From NCBI GenBank assembly GCA_014359475.1, contig JACIZI010000019.1, positions 1 through 64,000 of the forward strand: a DNA stretch of 64,000 nt, written 5' to 3'. Both the position numbers and the translations under genes were made by a program. The notes below the pieces were generated by a model that ran no database searches, was not told the DNA's origin, and was given only the letters and a program-made list of their open reading frames with translations. Source of the stretch: Marinobacter sp. (GTDB lineage: Bacteria > Pseudomonadota > Gammaproteobacteria > Pseudomonadales > Oleiphilaceae). Below, in pieces: positions 1 through 7,586 of this stretch. Position 1 is the first letter of the stretch, and the number at the start of each line of letters is the position of its first letter.

Positions 1-112
1 CACGGCAGAGAGTGGCACCACGGCCTCGTCCCGGAAGTTCATCATGCCGTCGAATCCTCGGCCGGGTCGCCATCAGGGCGCCGCCTTCTGTCTGGAACAG
101 ATGCAGGCATAA
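1..112 (-). pseudogene. Remnant of a second pRiA4b ORF-3-like gene (runs off left edge)
   Basis: The first ~110 bases align by eye with bases ~2600-2705, an internal part of the full pRiA4b ORF-3-like gene, in the same orientation. Long blocks match almost exactly (for example the stretch covering ttctgtctggaacagatgca), but the left copy lacks two single bases, which breaks the frame. It therefore looks like the decayed end of a paralogue whose remainder lies outside the window. Similarity stops near base 112, just before the promoter region of the toxin-antitoxin pair, suggesting that pair was inserted into or beside the old copy. Confidence 0.6.
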
Positions 113-141
113 AGGCTCTTGAAAGTTGTGCGCTAAAACTC

Positions 142-169
142 TTGTCAACTCACTTTCTGGCCAGATTAT
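142..169 (+). promoter_or_regulatory. Possible sigma70 promoter of the Phd/PIN operon
   Basis: TTGTCA (142-147) and GATTAT (164-169) are separated by 16 bases, 65 bases upstream of the antitoxin start. An AT-rich stretch with repeated CTAA/TAGC words (about 198-220) lies between promoter and ribosome binding site. Phd-family antitoxins usually repress their own promoter at such sites; the binding itself is inferred. Confidence 0.35.
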
Positions 170-234
170 GCGGTAGTACAATGACCCCGGCAACGCTAAA
201 CTAAGCTAATCTAGCTAAACAATCGGAGGGCACA

Positions 235-474
235 ATGGAATCCGTCAACATGCATGAAGCGAAAACCCGCCTGTCGCAACTGGTTGCTCGCGCCGCCAAA
301 GGCGAGGCCTTCATTATTGCAAAAGCCGGCAAACCGGTTGCCCGCGTAACCGCTTACGATTCCCCCGAGGCAGGCCAGCAAAGGAGAATCGGTTTCATGG
401 CTGGTGAATTCACCGTGCCAGACGATTTCGACCGAATGGGTCAGAAGGAAATAATCGAGATGTTCGGAGGCTGA
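235..474 (+). CDS. Phd/YefM-family antitoxin
   Basis: A 79-residue type II antitoxin. The N-terminus (VNMHEAKTRLSQLVARAAKGE, then IIAKAGKPVARV) is the typical Phd/YefM DNA-binding fold: an opening strand, a helix with the AKTRLSQL pattern, and the KPVARL-like strand. The C-terminal ~35 residues (MAGEFTVPDDFD...) are the usual disordered tail that wraps the toxin. GGAGG seven bases before the ATG supports the start. The PIN toxin begins one base after the TGA stop, so the two are translationally coupled. The family neutralises its toxin and represses the operon. Confidence 0.85.
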   Translation: MESVNMHEAKTRLSQLVARAAKGEAFIIAKAGKPVARVTAYDSPEAGQQRRIGFMAGEFTVPDDFDRMGQKEIIEMFGG

Positions 475-475
475 C

Positions 476-871
476 GTGAACCTGCTTCTGGACACTCACA
501 TTCTGCTCTGGGCGGCGGCTGAGCCCTCCAAGTTATCTCCCAAGGCGACAGCGCTGATCAGCAATGAAGATAACCGCTTGTATTTCAGTGCGGCCAGCCT
601 TTGGGAAGTCGTTATCAAAAATGGGCTGGGCCGGCCGGATTTTCGGGTTGATCCTCATTTGCTGAGGCGCGGCCTGGTCGATAACGGCTATTTGGAATTG
701 CCGATCACCTCGCAACACACACTTGCGGTAAGCCACCTTCCGGATATACACAAGGATCCCTTCGACCGGATTCTGATTGCCCAGGCAGAGACTGAGGGCT
801 TTTTGTTGATAACTTCTGATGAACTTGTAGCACGCTACCCGGGGCCTGTTCGGCTGGTCCATGTAAACTGA
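476..871 (+). CDS. PIN-domain toxin (VapC-like ribonuclease)
   Basis: 131 residues, the usual length for a PIN toxin. The GTG start gives MNLLLDTHILLWAA, with the first acidic residue of the PIN site at D6; LWEVVIKN supplies the mid-domain acid and HKDPFDRILIAQA plus ITSDELVARYP the C-terminal acids. The family cleaves RNA with Mg2+ and is held inactive by the partner antitoxin just upstream. The combination with a Phd-type antitoxin (YefM-PIN) is common. All expected acidic residues are visible, so it is probably active. The RNA target cannot be read from sequence. Confidence 0.85.
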   Translation: MNLLLDTHILLWAAAEPSKLSPKATALISNEDNRLYFSAASLWEVVIKNGLGRPDFRVDPHLLRRGLVDNGYLELPITSQHTLAVSHLPDIHKDPFDRILIAQAETEGFLLITSDELVARYPGPVRLVHVN

Positions 872-946
872 GGGTGAAAGTTACGGCAGCCTTGGCAGGC
901 ACAACAACTCATACGGATGCTCTCGGCATCAGTGCACTTATTTTCT

Positions 947-1087
947 CTAACGAGAGAACAGATGTATTAAGCATCGCAGCTGTCGGCCTGCTATGGCATC
1001 TTCAATCAATTTTTCTGCAAGTTGCTGCTTGACGGAATCCTGATTGATAATTGCGTATACAAGTACATTCGTATCAAAAAACGTCAT
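947..1087 (-). pseudogene. Truncated PIN-domain toxin
   Basis: Overlapping the 3' end of the upstream antitoxin by 14 bases, an ATG at 1087 opens a 46-codon frame beginning MTFFDTNVLVYAI, the classic first strand of a PIN nuclease with D5. It continues with a plausible first helix (KQQLAEKLIEDAIAG) and then stops at TAG (947-949) after unrelated residues. PIN toxins need about 130 residues and acids further along, so this is a dead remnant. The lost part is not found in the 76 bases before the convergent PIN gene. Confidence 0.7.
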
Positions 1088-1319
1088 TATTGATGTCGTC
1101 CTCCATGGACTCGATTGCCACACCCCTGGCTACTTCTGGTTTGTCTTGCCGGACGGACTGCAAGGCCCTGAATTCCGTTACATCATCACTTGCCTCTGAA
1201 GCTTCGGGGTTTTCATCCACAAGAATGATCACCCGTGCATGCTTATTCATAAGATGCTGCCACTCTTTGAGCTCCAGGTACTTGCCCGTGATATCGGTTT
1301 CAAATTCAATGGCGTACAT
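1074..1319 (-). CDS. Antitoxin of a decayed PIN toxin pair
   Basis: 81 residues starting MYAIEFETDITGKYLELKEW, resembling small antitoxins of the type xAIEFxTxIKxGxIxIP that precede PIN toxins, with a KHARVIILVDE strand and an acidic C-terminal tail. A longer frame exists to 1451, but the ATG at 1319 has a strong GGAGGT six bases upstream and begins at the conserved strand. Its stop overlaps the start of a truncated PIN gene, so it looks like an orphaned antitoxin still able to be made. It may cross-act on other toxins or only persist as debris. Confidence 0.6.
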   Translation of the reverse strand: MYAIEFETDITGKYLELKEWQHLMNKHARVIILVDENPEASEASDDVTEFRALQSVRQDKPEVARGVAIESMEDDINNDVF

Positions 1320-1447
1320 GACCACCTCCAGTAAATGCCCGCTTCTCAGCTTACTCTCCGGTGCCTTGAGTTGAAAGTCGCACCGATGGGATTGCACGGG
1401 CGGTTGAAACAGAACTGAAAGTCCTGCTGAGCCAGACTGCGTTGGGG

Positions 1448-2854
1448 TCAATCCCTCCCAAACATCCCCTCAAACAACGCCGTCCGCCGCATCATCTGCT
1501 CACCCTCATCCCTCAATCTTGCATGCTCCGGGTCCAGCTCGATCAGGCCAAGGATCTGGAACAGTGTTATCATTCTCGAGCGCAGCGCGGAGCGTGCCTG
1601 TTCTTCATCACTCATGTAAACGACCGGGAAGGCCGCAAGCGGGAGCTGGGGAAAGGCCCTGAGCATGTCGTCCAGATATTCGTCCACTGGTCGCCACTCA
1701 TCACCTTTTTGCGACAGCAGCCAGAAGCCGAATGGTGCTGTGTACTGTACCCCTTCCAGGCCCTCGTAGTGGTCCAGTGAGGCCCAGCTGAGGCGGGTGA
1801 GCGCCGTGGTGAGCAGGTCGAGGTAAACGGTCAGCCAGCCTTTTTTCTTCAGCCTGGTTTTCGCGGTTTGCTTGAGGGAAAGCACGCCTTTCGTTTTTTT
1901 GGTGTAGCCGGCGATTTCCAGCAACACGCGGGTGAGGATTACCGCCAACACGTGTTCTTCGGAGCGAATCGGTGAATACCGGGCCATCGGTGCTACAACA
2001 GACGCTCCGCCGGCCTCGATCATCGCCTTTACATGTTTGAGCGGCAGGTTGCCCTTGCCGGTCAGGCGAATGCCCTTGTCTTGCATGGCTTCCACCAGCA
2101 CTCTGGCCATACGAATAACCGGTGCTGTATCGAGCTGCCCATTCACCGGTTCGGCATCGAAAAGCGGGTTGAAAACGGAAGGGCAGTTCAGCGGGTTCTC
2201 TAACAACTCATGCACCTGGGAAGGGCTCAGCCCCTGAAAATCGCTGGCCGCGGGCGCGCCATGCTCTGGATCCTCGGGGAACCAGTCATCGCGCCCGGCA
2301 AGATCCGCATTGATCTGGTCGAGATCGACAAATTCCGGATCGAACCACTCGCCAAACCATTCGCGAACGTCGATGTGCTCGGGATGGGCCATATCCTCCA
2401 TGGCCTCGAGAAATTCGTAGAAGCCGTGTAATCCACCGACATCCTCCGGCGGGCACTGGCGCACGGCCTTGATGCAGCGTGGCAGTGTTTCATCGCCTGC
2501 CGCTGAAGATGTGACTTTCTCCAGCACGATCTGATGCTCCCAGCCATCACCGAAATCATATTCGTAGTGCAGCTTCTGCCCTTCACCGGACAATACAGCC
2601 GAGACAGGCACAATGGCTTCATCCTGAAAATTCATCATGCCGTCGAAATCTTCGGCGGGGTCGCCAATCAGGGTGCCGTTTTCTGTCTGGAACAGATGCA
2701 GGTGTGAGGCCTGCCAGCCCATGGCCACCTGGATAATGCGGTGGAGGTCCTGGAAGGTGGTGCCCGGGTCAATCAACAGTCGGCGCCATATTGGCGGCCT
2801 GGCGCCGGCGAGGGTGACTTTGAGCTGGTAGGCGGTTTGGGGTTCGGTGTGCAT
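1448..2854 (-). CDS. Plasmid pRiA4b ORF-3 family protein
   Basis: About 468 residues. The N-terminal ~170 residues carry the pRiA4b ORF-3/TnpR-like fold: YQLKVTLAGARPPIWRRLLI, FQDLHRIIQVAMGWQASHLH, YEYDFGDGWEHQI and CPPEDVGGLHGFYEFLEAM are family hallmarks. The rest is a long C-terminal region of unknown fold. AGGA five bases before the ATG at 2854 favours that start; an in-frame ATG at 2902 lacks a clear ribosome site. The family is widespread on plasmids and islands, and its function is unknown. A decayed second copy lies at the left edge of the window, with toxin-antitoxin genes between the two. Confidence 0.8.
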   Translation of the reverse strand: MHTEPQTAYQLKVTLAGARPPIWRRLLIDPGTTFQDLHRIIQVAMGWQASHLHLFQTENGTLIGDPAEDFDGMMNFQDEAIVPVSAVLSGEGQKLHYEYDFGDGWEHQIVLEKVTSSAAGDETLPRCIKAVRQCPPEDVGGLHGFYEFLEAMEDMAHPEHIDVREWFGEWFDPEFVDLDQINADLAGRDDWFPEDPEHGAPAASDFQGLSPSQVHELLENPLNCPSVFNPLFDAEPVNGQLDTAPVIRMARVLVEAMQDKGIRLTGKGNLPLKHVKAMIEAGGASVVAPMARYSPIRSEEHVLAVILTRVLLEIAGYTKKTKGVLSLKQTAKTRLKKKGWLTVYLDLLTTALTRLSWASLDHYEGLEGVQYTAPFGFWLLSQKGDEWRPVDEYLDDMLRAFPQLPLAAFPVVYMSDEEQARSALRSRMITLFQILGLIELDPEHARLRDEGEQMMRRTALFEGMFGRD

Positions 2855-3048
2855 TGGGATTCCTGAGGCTTTAGCGAATTCAATAAACTTCGCAAGTTGC
2901 ATGGCAACTCAGCAAATTCGCCAATGGTATACTAATCTGGACCAGGTGACAGGCTGGAGAGCGGCTGATCCGAAATATGCGCCGCTCACCTGAACACCCT
3001 GCCTGCGTTATGATAGTTTAAATATTGAACCGATCCGAGGCTTTTACT

Positions 3049-3276
3049 ATGCAACTTGACGAACTCATCAGCATGGTCAGCCGTCTGCCACCTGCCAGAC
3101 AACAAGAGGTCATCGATTTTGCCGCGTTTCTGGAGCAGCGGTATGGTGACAACAGCAAGACAAATCAAGCCGAATGGACCGGGAAAGACTTCAAGACCAT
3201 GAGCGTTGAGCAGGCTATGCGTGGCATTGAAGATGAGCCGGAGCTCTACTCGGATAGCGATATCCGGGAGCGTTAA
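3049..3276 (+). CDS. DUF2281 family protein, orphan antitoxin-like
   Basis: 75 residues from the ATG at 3049, which has GAGG eight bases upstream; a TTG at 3025 is an alternative start. The pattern LDELISMVSRLPPARQQEV followed by IDFAAFLEQRY, and the C-terminal MSVEQAMRGIEDEPELYS, match DUF2281 proteins, which usually precede a PIN toxin and act as antitoxins. Here no toxin follows: the next ~200 bases contain stops in all frames before the following gene. It is therefore an orphan, consistent with the accessory character of this end of the window. Confidence 0.6.
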   Translation: MQLDELISMVSRLPPARQQEVIDFAAFLEQRYGDNSKTNQAEWTGKDFKTMSVEQAMRGIEDEPELYSDSDIRER

Positions 3277-3473
3277 CAGTGGATTCAGCGAATCGGGTTT
3301 GAAGACATCCCGCGTAGTTCGTCTCGCAAAGTGGATTACCGAGGGCTGAGCGTTCTGACCCCACCCAAAAACTGGCACACCTTTCGCAACACCTCCCCCA
3401 AACACGGCAAAACCGTCAAAAAAACTGCACAGGTTTGCCGCTTTGGCAAACGGCTGGCTTTACGAGGTGTTCC

Positions 3474-5474
3474 ATGCATGCACAACATTCGGTTCAGGCT
3501 CCGCTTTCTCAACAGGCGCAGGTGGCGCGGCTGCTGTTGCAGGCCAATCTCGCCTATGGCGAATCCAACAGCTTTCAGCTTAGCTATGTGCAGCGTCTGA
3601 AGGCGCGGCAGGAGTGTCGCCGGTATATTAACGAGGCACTGGCGCTGGAGGGTGCGAATGCCCGGGCGCTGGGTCTGCTGGGCCGGGTGGAGATGGATGA
3701 TGGGCATCTGGAGCCTGCCCGGGAGCTGTTCCTGGCCAGTCTGGAACAGGATGCCAGCCAGGCGCAGCAGTACACCAATCTGGGTTACTGGGCGCTGAAA
3801 ACTGAGCGGCCGGCCCAGGCGGAGCGGTATTTCCGGCAGGCGCTGGAGCAGGATCGGCAATCCGCCGCCGCTTTCTGTGGCATTGCCCACGCCAGGCGCC
3901 TGAACGGTCAGCCGGATGTCGCTTATCTGCACTATCGCAAGCTGCTGCAGATGGGCATGGAATGGGATTCTGTGTATGCCGGCATGCTGGAATGCGCCTG
4001 CCAGCTGGAGGTCAGCAAAGCGGATACCGAGCTGGCGCTGGATGCCATTGCACTGCTGAAAAAAGACGGTCTGCCACACCAGGATCTGGGCCACTTTATC
4101 GCCGCCATTCTGCACCAGCAGTACGATCTGGACGATCCCAACGCCCGGGTGTTCCTGGAAGCCGCCTGCGAGGACGAACTGCTGATTCTGGCGCTGGAGA
4201 AAACCCTGATGCCGGACCCGGCCATTGAGGAGCTGGTGTCGTTGCTGCGCCGTTCCGTCATTGCCGAGGTCGCGCAAACCGCCGAGCTGCGGGATGAGCT
4301 GCAACCGCTCACCCTGGCCATTGCCCGTTACGCAGACCGCACCGGTTATGCGCTGGCGGCATCTGAGGACGAAGAGCAGCTGGTGGACACCATCAACAAC
4401 AGCATCCAGGCTCAGCTGGTCATGCACGATCCACAGGATGCGCTGGTCGGTTCGCTGATGGTGAGCGCCATGTATGGTGCCCTGTTCCACCAGCGTTTTG
4501 CGGTCAACCTTGGCCAGTGGAGCCTGACCGACTGGCCGGTGGGACTGCAGCCGGTGCTGGCAGCCAGCTATTATGAGCGCGCCAGCGAGGAAGCCATCAA
4601 ACAGAATTTTGCGGAGAAGGCCGATGAGCTGTGCCTGGAGAAGCAGGACGTGCCCCAGGCCTGGCCTGCGTGGTCACGCCTGTCACAGCAGAGCGAAACC
4701 AGCCTGAAAACCATCATGGCCCGGGAGCTCGGCATGCAGACCGATGCCCTGCCGGACACCCTGCGCCTGATGGTATGCGGTGCCCGCTCCGGCCAGCGGG
4801 CACTGGAGCTGGCCCGTTATCTGGACGATGTGGAAGTGGTGGCCGTGGACGAATCCCTGGCCAACATTGCCCGGGCCACCCGTCTGGCCGAGGACTTGGA
4901 GATCAGCAACATCGTGTTCTGGCCCTGGTCCATCGCCCGGCAATTCGTGGCCGACGGCCACCAGGTGCACTGGGTGGAAGTGGGCCGCCTGCCTTCTTCC
5001 GCCATGACGGATTTTTCGCTCTCCGCATTGACTCGCCAGGCCTCCGCGTCCGGGGCGGTGGTGCATCTGCACACCGGCTTGTCTGAGCAGACCCCGGGCG
5101 ACCGGCAGATCCGCCGCCTGGTGGAGGCACACGGCCTCACCCCCAGCCGCAGCGGCCTGCGCCAGCTGCGCAATATGGTACTGAGCAACCGTTATGACCC
5201 GATCTGGAAGGCGCTGCTGCAGGATACCAACTTCTACAGCCTGGGCGGCTGCCGCGACCGCTGGTTCAACCCACAGGACAGCCGCCAGCTACACCAACTC
5301 ATGTCCCTGCTCAGTAACGAAGTGGACTGGAAGCTCCTCAAGGCCCGTGACACCGACGGCCACAGCCTGGCGACCGGACCGGTGCAAAAACAGATTCAGG
5401 CCGAGGCCCTCGGCAGCGAAGTACAAAGCCTGATGGGTCAGAACCTCAGTCTCTATTTCCAGCGCCGCCGCTGA
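3474..5474 (+). CDS. TPR protein with a C-terminal methyltransferase-like Rossmann domain
   Basis: 666 residues from the ATG at 3474, which has GAGGTG five bases upstream; an earlier in-frame start at 3435 has none. Residues ~30-165 contain tetratricopeptide repeats (ARALGLLGRVEMDDGHLEPA; YTNLGYWALKTERPAQAERY; FCGIAHARRLNGQPDVA). A helical middle region follows. Near residue 425 comes LRLMVCGARSGQRALELARYL then VEVVAVDES, the glycine loop and acidic end of a SAM-type Rossmann fold, without a recognisable catalytic motif. The C-terminus (SNRYDPIWKALLQDTNFYSLGGCRDRWF) is distinctive. It may be a degenerate methyltransferase or scaffold; substrate unknown. It precedes a chemotaxis-like regulator pair. 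Confidence 0.65.
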   Translation: MHAQHSVQAPLSQQAQVARLLLQANLAYGESNSFQLSYVQRLKARQECRRYINEALALEGANARALGLLGRVEMDDGHLEPARELFLASLEQDASQAQQYTNLGYWALKTERPAQAERYFRQALEQDRQSAAAFCGIAHARRLNGQPDVAYLHYRKLLQMGMEWDSVYAGMLECACQLEVSKADTELALDAIALLKKDGLPHQDLGHFIAAILHQQYDLDDPNARVFLEAACEDELLILALEKTLMPDPAIEELVSLLRRSVIAEVAQTAELRDELQPLTLAIARYADRTGYALAASEDEEQLVDTINNSIQAQLVMHDPQDALVGSLMVSAMYGALFHQRFAVNLGQWSLTDWPVGLQPVLAASYYERASEEAIKQNFAEKADELCLEKQDVPQAWPAWSRLSQQSETSLKTIMARELGMQTDALPDTLRLMVCGARSGQRALELARYLDDVEVVAVDESLANIARATRLAEDLEISNIVFWPWSIARQFVADGHQVHWVEVGRLPSSAMTDFSLSALTRQASASGAVVHLHTGLSEQTPGDRQIRRLVEAHGLTPSRSGLRQLRNMVLSNRYDPIWKALLQDTNFYSLGGCRDRWFNPQDSRQLHQLMSLLSNEVDWKLLKARDTDGHSLATGPVQKQIQAEALGSEVQSLMGQNLSLYFQRRR

Positions 5475-5479
5475 TCAAT

Positions 5480-5545
5480 GGGGTCATACCCCGTGCATTG
5501 TTAACAGCAATATTTAACAACAAATTGCACAGGGGGTCTGCCCCC
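5480..5545. repeat. REP-like inverted palindromic element
   Basis: Two short palindromes, ggggtcatacccc (5480-5492) and gggggtctgccccc (5532-5545), face each other. Between them gtgcattgttaa and ttaacaacaaattgcac are also inverted, so the whole 66 bases can fold into one long hairpin with palindromic ends. It lies six bases after the TPR gene stop. The form is like REP/BIME elements spread by RAYT transposases; it may also act as a transcription terminator or mRNA stabiliser. No other convincing copy was seen in the window. Confidence 0.5.
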
Positions 5546-5607
5546 GCTATCAGGTTTTCTGCCATACTTGAGAAAATTCTCCTTTAGCGGGCAGTTACCA
5601 TACCTTC

Positions 5608-6615
5608 ATGACCCATCGCCTTTTAATCTGCGACGATTCTTCCATGGCACGGAAGCAGATGGCCCGCTCCCTGCCTGGCGGGATTGCCGCGGATATCCTG
5701 TTTGCCACCAACGGCCAGGAGGCTCTGGAAATCCTGCGCCGGGGTGAGGCGGAGCTGATGTTCCTGGACCTGAATATGCCGGGGATGGACGGCTACGAGG
5801 TGCTGGCACAGGTGCGCAGGGAAGACCTGCCGGTGTTGACGATTGTGGTGTCCGGTGACATTCAGCCCGAAGCCCGGGAGCGCACCCGCAAGCTTGGAGC
5901 CATCGAGTTTATCAAGAAGCCCATTGACACCCGGCATTTGGAAAAGATTCTGGCGGATTACGGGTTGCTTGCCGCCGCTGCGGAGCCGGCAGACAAAGCC
6001 GCGGGGGATAAAGCCTCCGGCATCGCCGTCACGCTGGAAGACTATCTGCAGGAAATCGCCAACGTAGCCATGGGCCGGTCTTCCGATCTGCTGGCGCGCC
6101 TGCTCAGTGCCTTTGTGCAGCAACCGGTACCCCGGGTGGCCAGAATTGCCAATTCCGAGCTGCACATGGCGCTCTCTGCCGCTGACCAGCAGGATACCTA
6201 CTCGGCTGTCTGCCAGGGCTTTATCGGTGCCGGTATCGCCGGTGAGGCATTGTTGCTGTTTGCGGATACCAGCTTCCGGGAAATGGCGGAAATGCTCCAC
6301 TACGATATTACCGAAGGTGCATCCGTGCATGTGGAGGTGCTCATGGACATGTCCAGCATCCTGTTCGGCGCCTTTCTGAAAGGAATCGGCGACCAGCTGG
6401 ATCTGCCACTGGGCCTGGGCCACCCGACGGTGCTCGGCCAGCACCGGCAGATCGGCGAAATGCTGGATCACCACAGCAACCGGCAGGAACAGCTGTTGTG
6501 CATCGAGATCAATTACGCGCTGGAGGGCCGCAACATTCAGTGTGACATGCTGGTGCTGCTGACCGAGGATTCCACGCCCTTCCTGCAGAAACACATGAAG
6601 TATCTGGTGGACTGA
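5608..6615 (+). CDS. Response regulator: CheY receiver with CheC/CheX-like domain
   Basis: 335 residues. Residues 1-120 are a receiver domain: D9/D10 (LLICDDS), phosphoacceptor D54 (MFLDLNMPGMDGY), S82 (VVSGD) and K103 (EFIKKPI). Residues ~150-335 resemble CheC/CheX phosphatases: LEDYLQEIANVAMGRSSDLL contains the family ExxN signature helix, and a second related helix (EVLMDMSSILFGAF) is present with a degenerate motif. Such fusions may dephosphorylate their own or another receiver. The PAS-GGDEF gene starts two bases after the stop, so the two probably form one signalling unit linking phosphorelay to cyclic-di-GMP. Confidence 0.8.
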   Translation: MTHRLLICDDSSMARKQMARSLPGGIAADILFATNGQEALEILRRGEAELMFLDLNMPGMDGYEVLAQVRREDLPVLTIVVSGDIQPEARERTRKLGAIEFIKKPIDTRHLEKILADYGLLAAAAEPADKAAGDKASGIAVTLEDYLQEIANVAMGRSSDLLARLLSAFVQQPVPRVARIANSELHMALSAADQQDTYSAVCQGFIGAGIAGEALLLFADTSFREMAEMLHYDITEGASVHVEVLMDMSSILFGAFLKGIGDQLDLPLGLGHPTVLGQHRQIGEMLDHHSNRQEQLLCIEINYALEGRNIQCDMLVLLTEDSTPFLQKHMKYLVD

Positions 6616-6617
6616 CC

Positions 6618-7586
6618 ATGGCGATGGACGAATTCGACCCCGGGGCCTATCACTGGCTGGTCAACATGCTGGAGTCCGTGGAAGTGGGCCTGGTGGTGCT
6701 GGACCTGGATTTCCGGGTGGAAGCCTGGAACGGCTTCATGGAACACCACAGCGGCATCACCGCCAGCCATATCCACAAGCGGGTACTGTTTGAGGTCTTC
6801 CCGGACATCCCGCAAGCCTGGCTGACCCGCAAGATCGGTGCAGTCGCCCTGCTCAACACCCGGGCTTTCACCTCCTGGGAGCAGCGCCCTTACCTGTTCC
6901 GGTTCCGCAATACCCGGCCCATCACCGGCACCACCAAATACATGTACCAGAACCTCACCATCAGCCCTCTGTCAGGCCCCAATGGCCAGGTGGAGAAGGT
7001 GTGCCTGATGGTGTATGACGTTACGGACACCGCCACCAACAAGATGGCGCTGGAGCGAGCCAACGAGCAACTCGCCAAGCTCAGCATGACGGACCGCCTG
7101 ACCAATCTGCTCAACCGCGGCACCTGGGAAAATCTGCTGGATGCCGAATTCGAGCGGTTCATCCGCTACAAGCACGCCACCAGCCTGGTGATGTTCGACA
7201 TCGACCATTTCAAGGCGGTCAACGACAACTACGGCCACCTGGCCGGCGATGAGGTCATCCGCCACACTGCCCGGGTCACCAGGGAAGCAGTGCGCCAGGC
7301 TGACAGCGTCGGCCGCTACGGCGGCGAGGAATTCGGCATTATCCTGCCGGAAACCAATGCCGAAGGTGCCCGTATCATTTGCGAGCGCATCCGCCAGACC
7401 ATCGAAGAGAGCGAAGTTGACACCACCGCCGGCCCCATCCGTTACACCATCAGCATGGGCATCACCCAACTGGACTCCCGCCCGGACAATTACATGCAAT
7501 GGCTGGAACAGGCGGACAAGGCCCTGTACAAGGCCAAGGAATCCGGCCGCAATCAGGTCCGGACCTTCGACCTCAGTTACATATAG
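6618..7586 (+). CDS. PAS-GGDEF diguanylate cyclase
   Basis: 322 residues. Residues ~10-140 form a PAS sensor (VEVGLVVLDLDFRVEAWNGFME; C-terminal VCLMVYDVTD), followed by a short coiled linker (ALERANEQLAKLS) and a GGDEF domain starting MTDRLTNLLNRGTW. The catalytic motif is GGEEF (235-239), with metal-binding D194 in FDIDHFKAVND and an RQAD inhibitory site (226-229) five residues before it, so product inhibition by c-di-GMP is expected. No transmembrane segment: cytoplasmic. It is coupled to the CheY-CheX-like gene just upstream and converges on sbcB with a 10-base overlap of coding ends. Confidence 0.9.
   Translation: MAMDEFDPGAYHWLVNMLESVEVGLVVLDLDFRVEAWNGFMEHHSGITASHIHKRVLFEVFPDIPQAWLTRKIGAVALLNTRAFTSWEQRPYLFRFRNTRPITGTTKYMYQNLTISPLSGPNGQVEKVCLMVYDVTDTATNKMALERANEQLAKLSMTDRLTNLLNRGTWENLLDAEFERFIRYKHATSLVMFDIDHFKAVNDNYGHLAGDEVIRHTARVTREAVRQADSVGRYGGEEFGIILPETNAEGARIICERIRQTIEESEVDTTAGPIRYTISMGITQLDSRPDNYMQWLEQADKALYKAKESGRNQVRTFDLSYI

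Noticed and set aside
1444-1456. ggggtcaatccc near the pRiA4b gene end, similar to the REP-like palindrome at 5480
   Set aside because: The symmetry is poor and there is no inverted partner; treated as chance.
3277-3473. Search for a PIN toxin after the DUF2281 antitoxin-like gene
   Set aside because: All frames have early stops and none begins with a PIN-type first strand.
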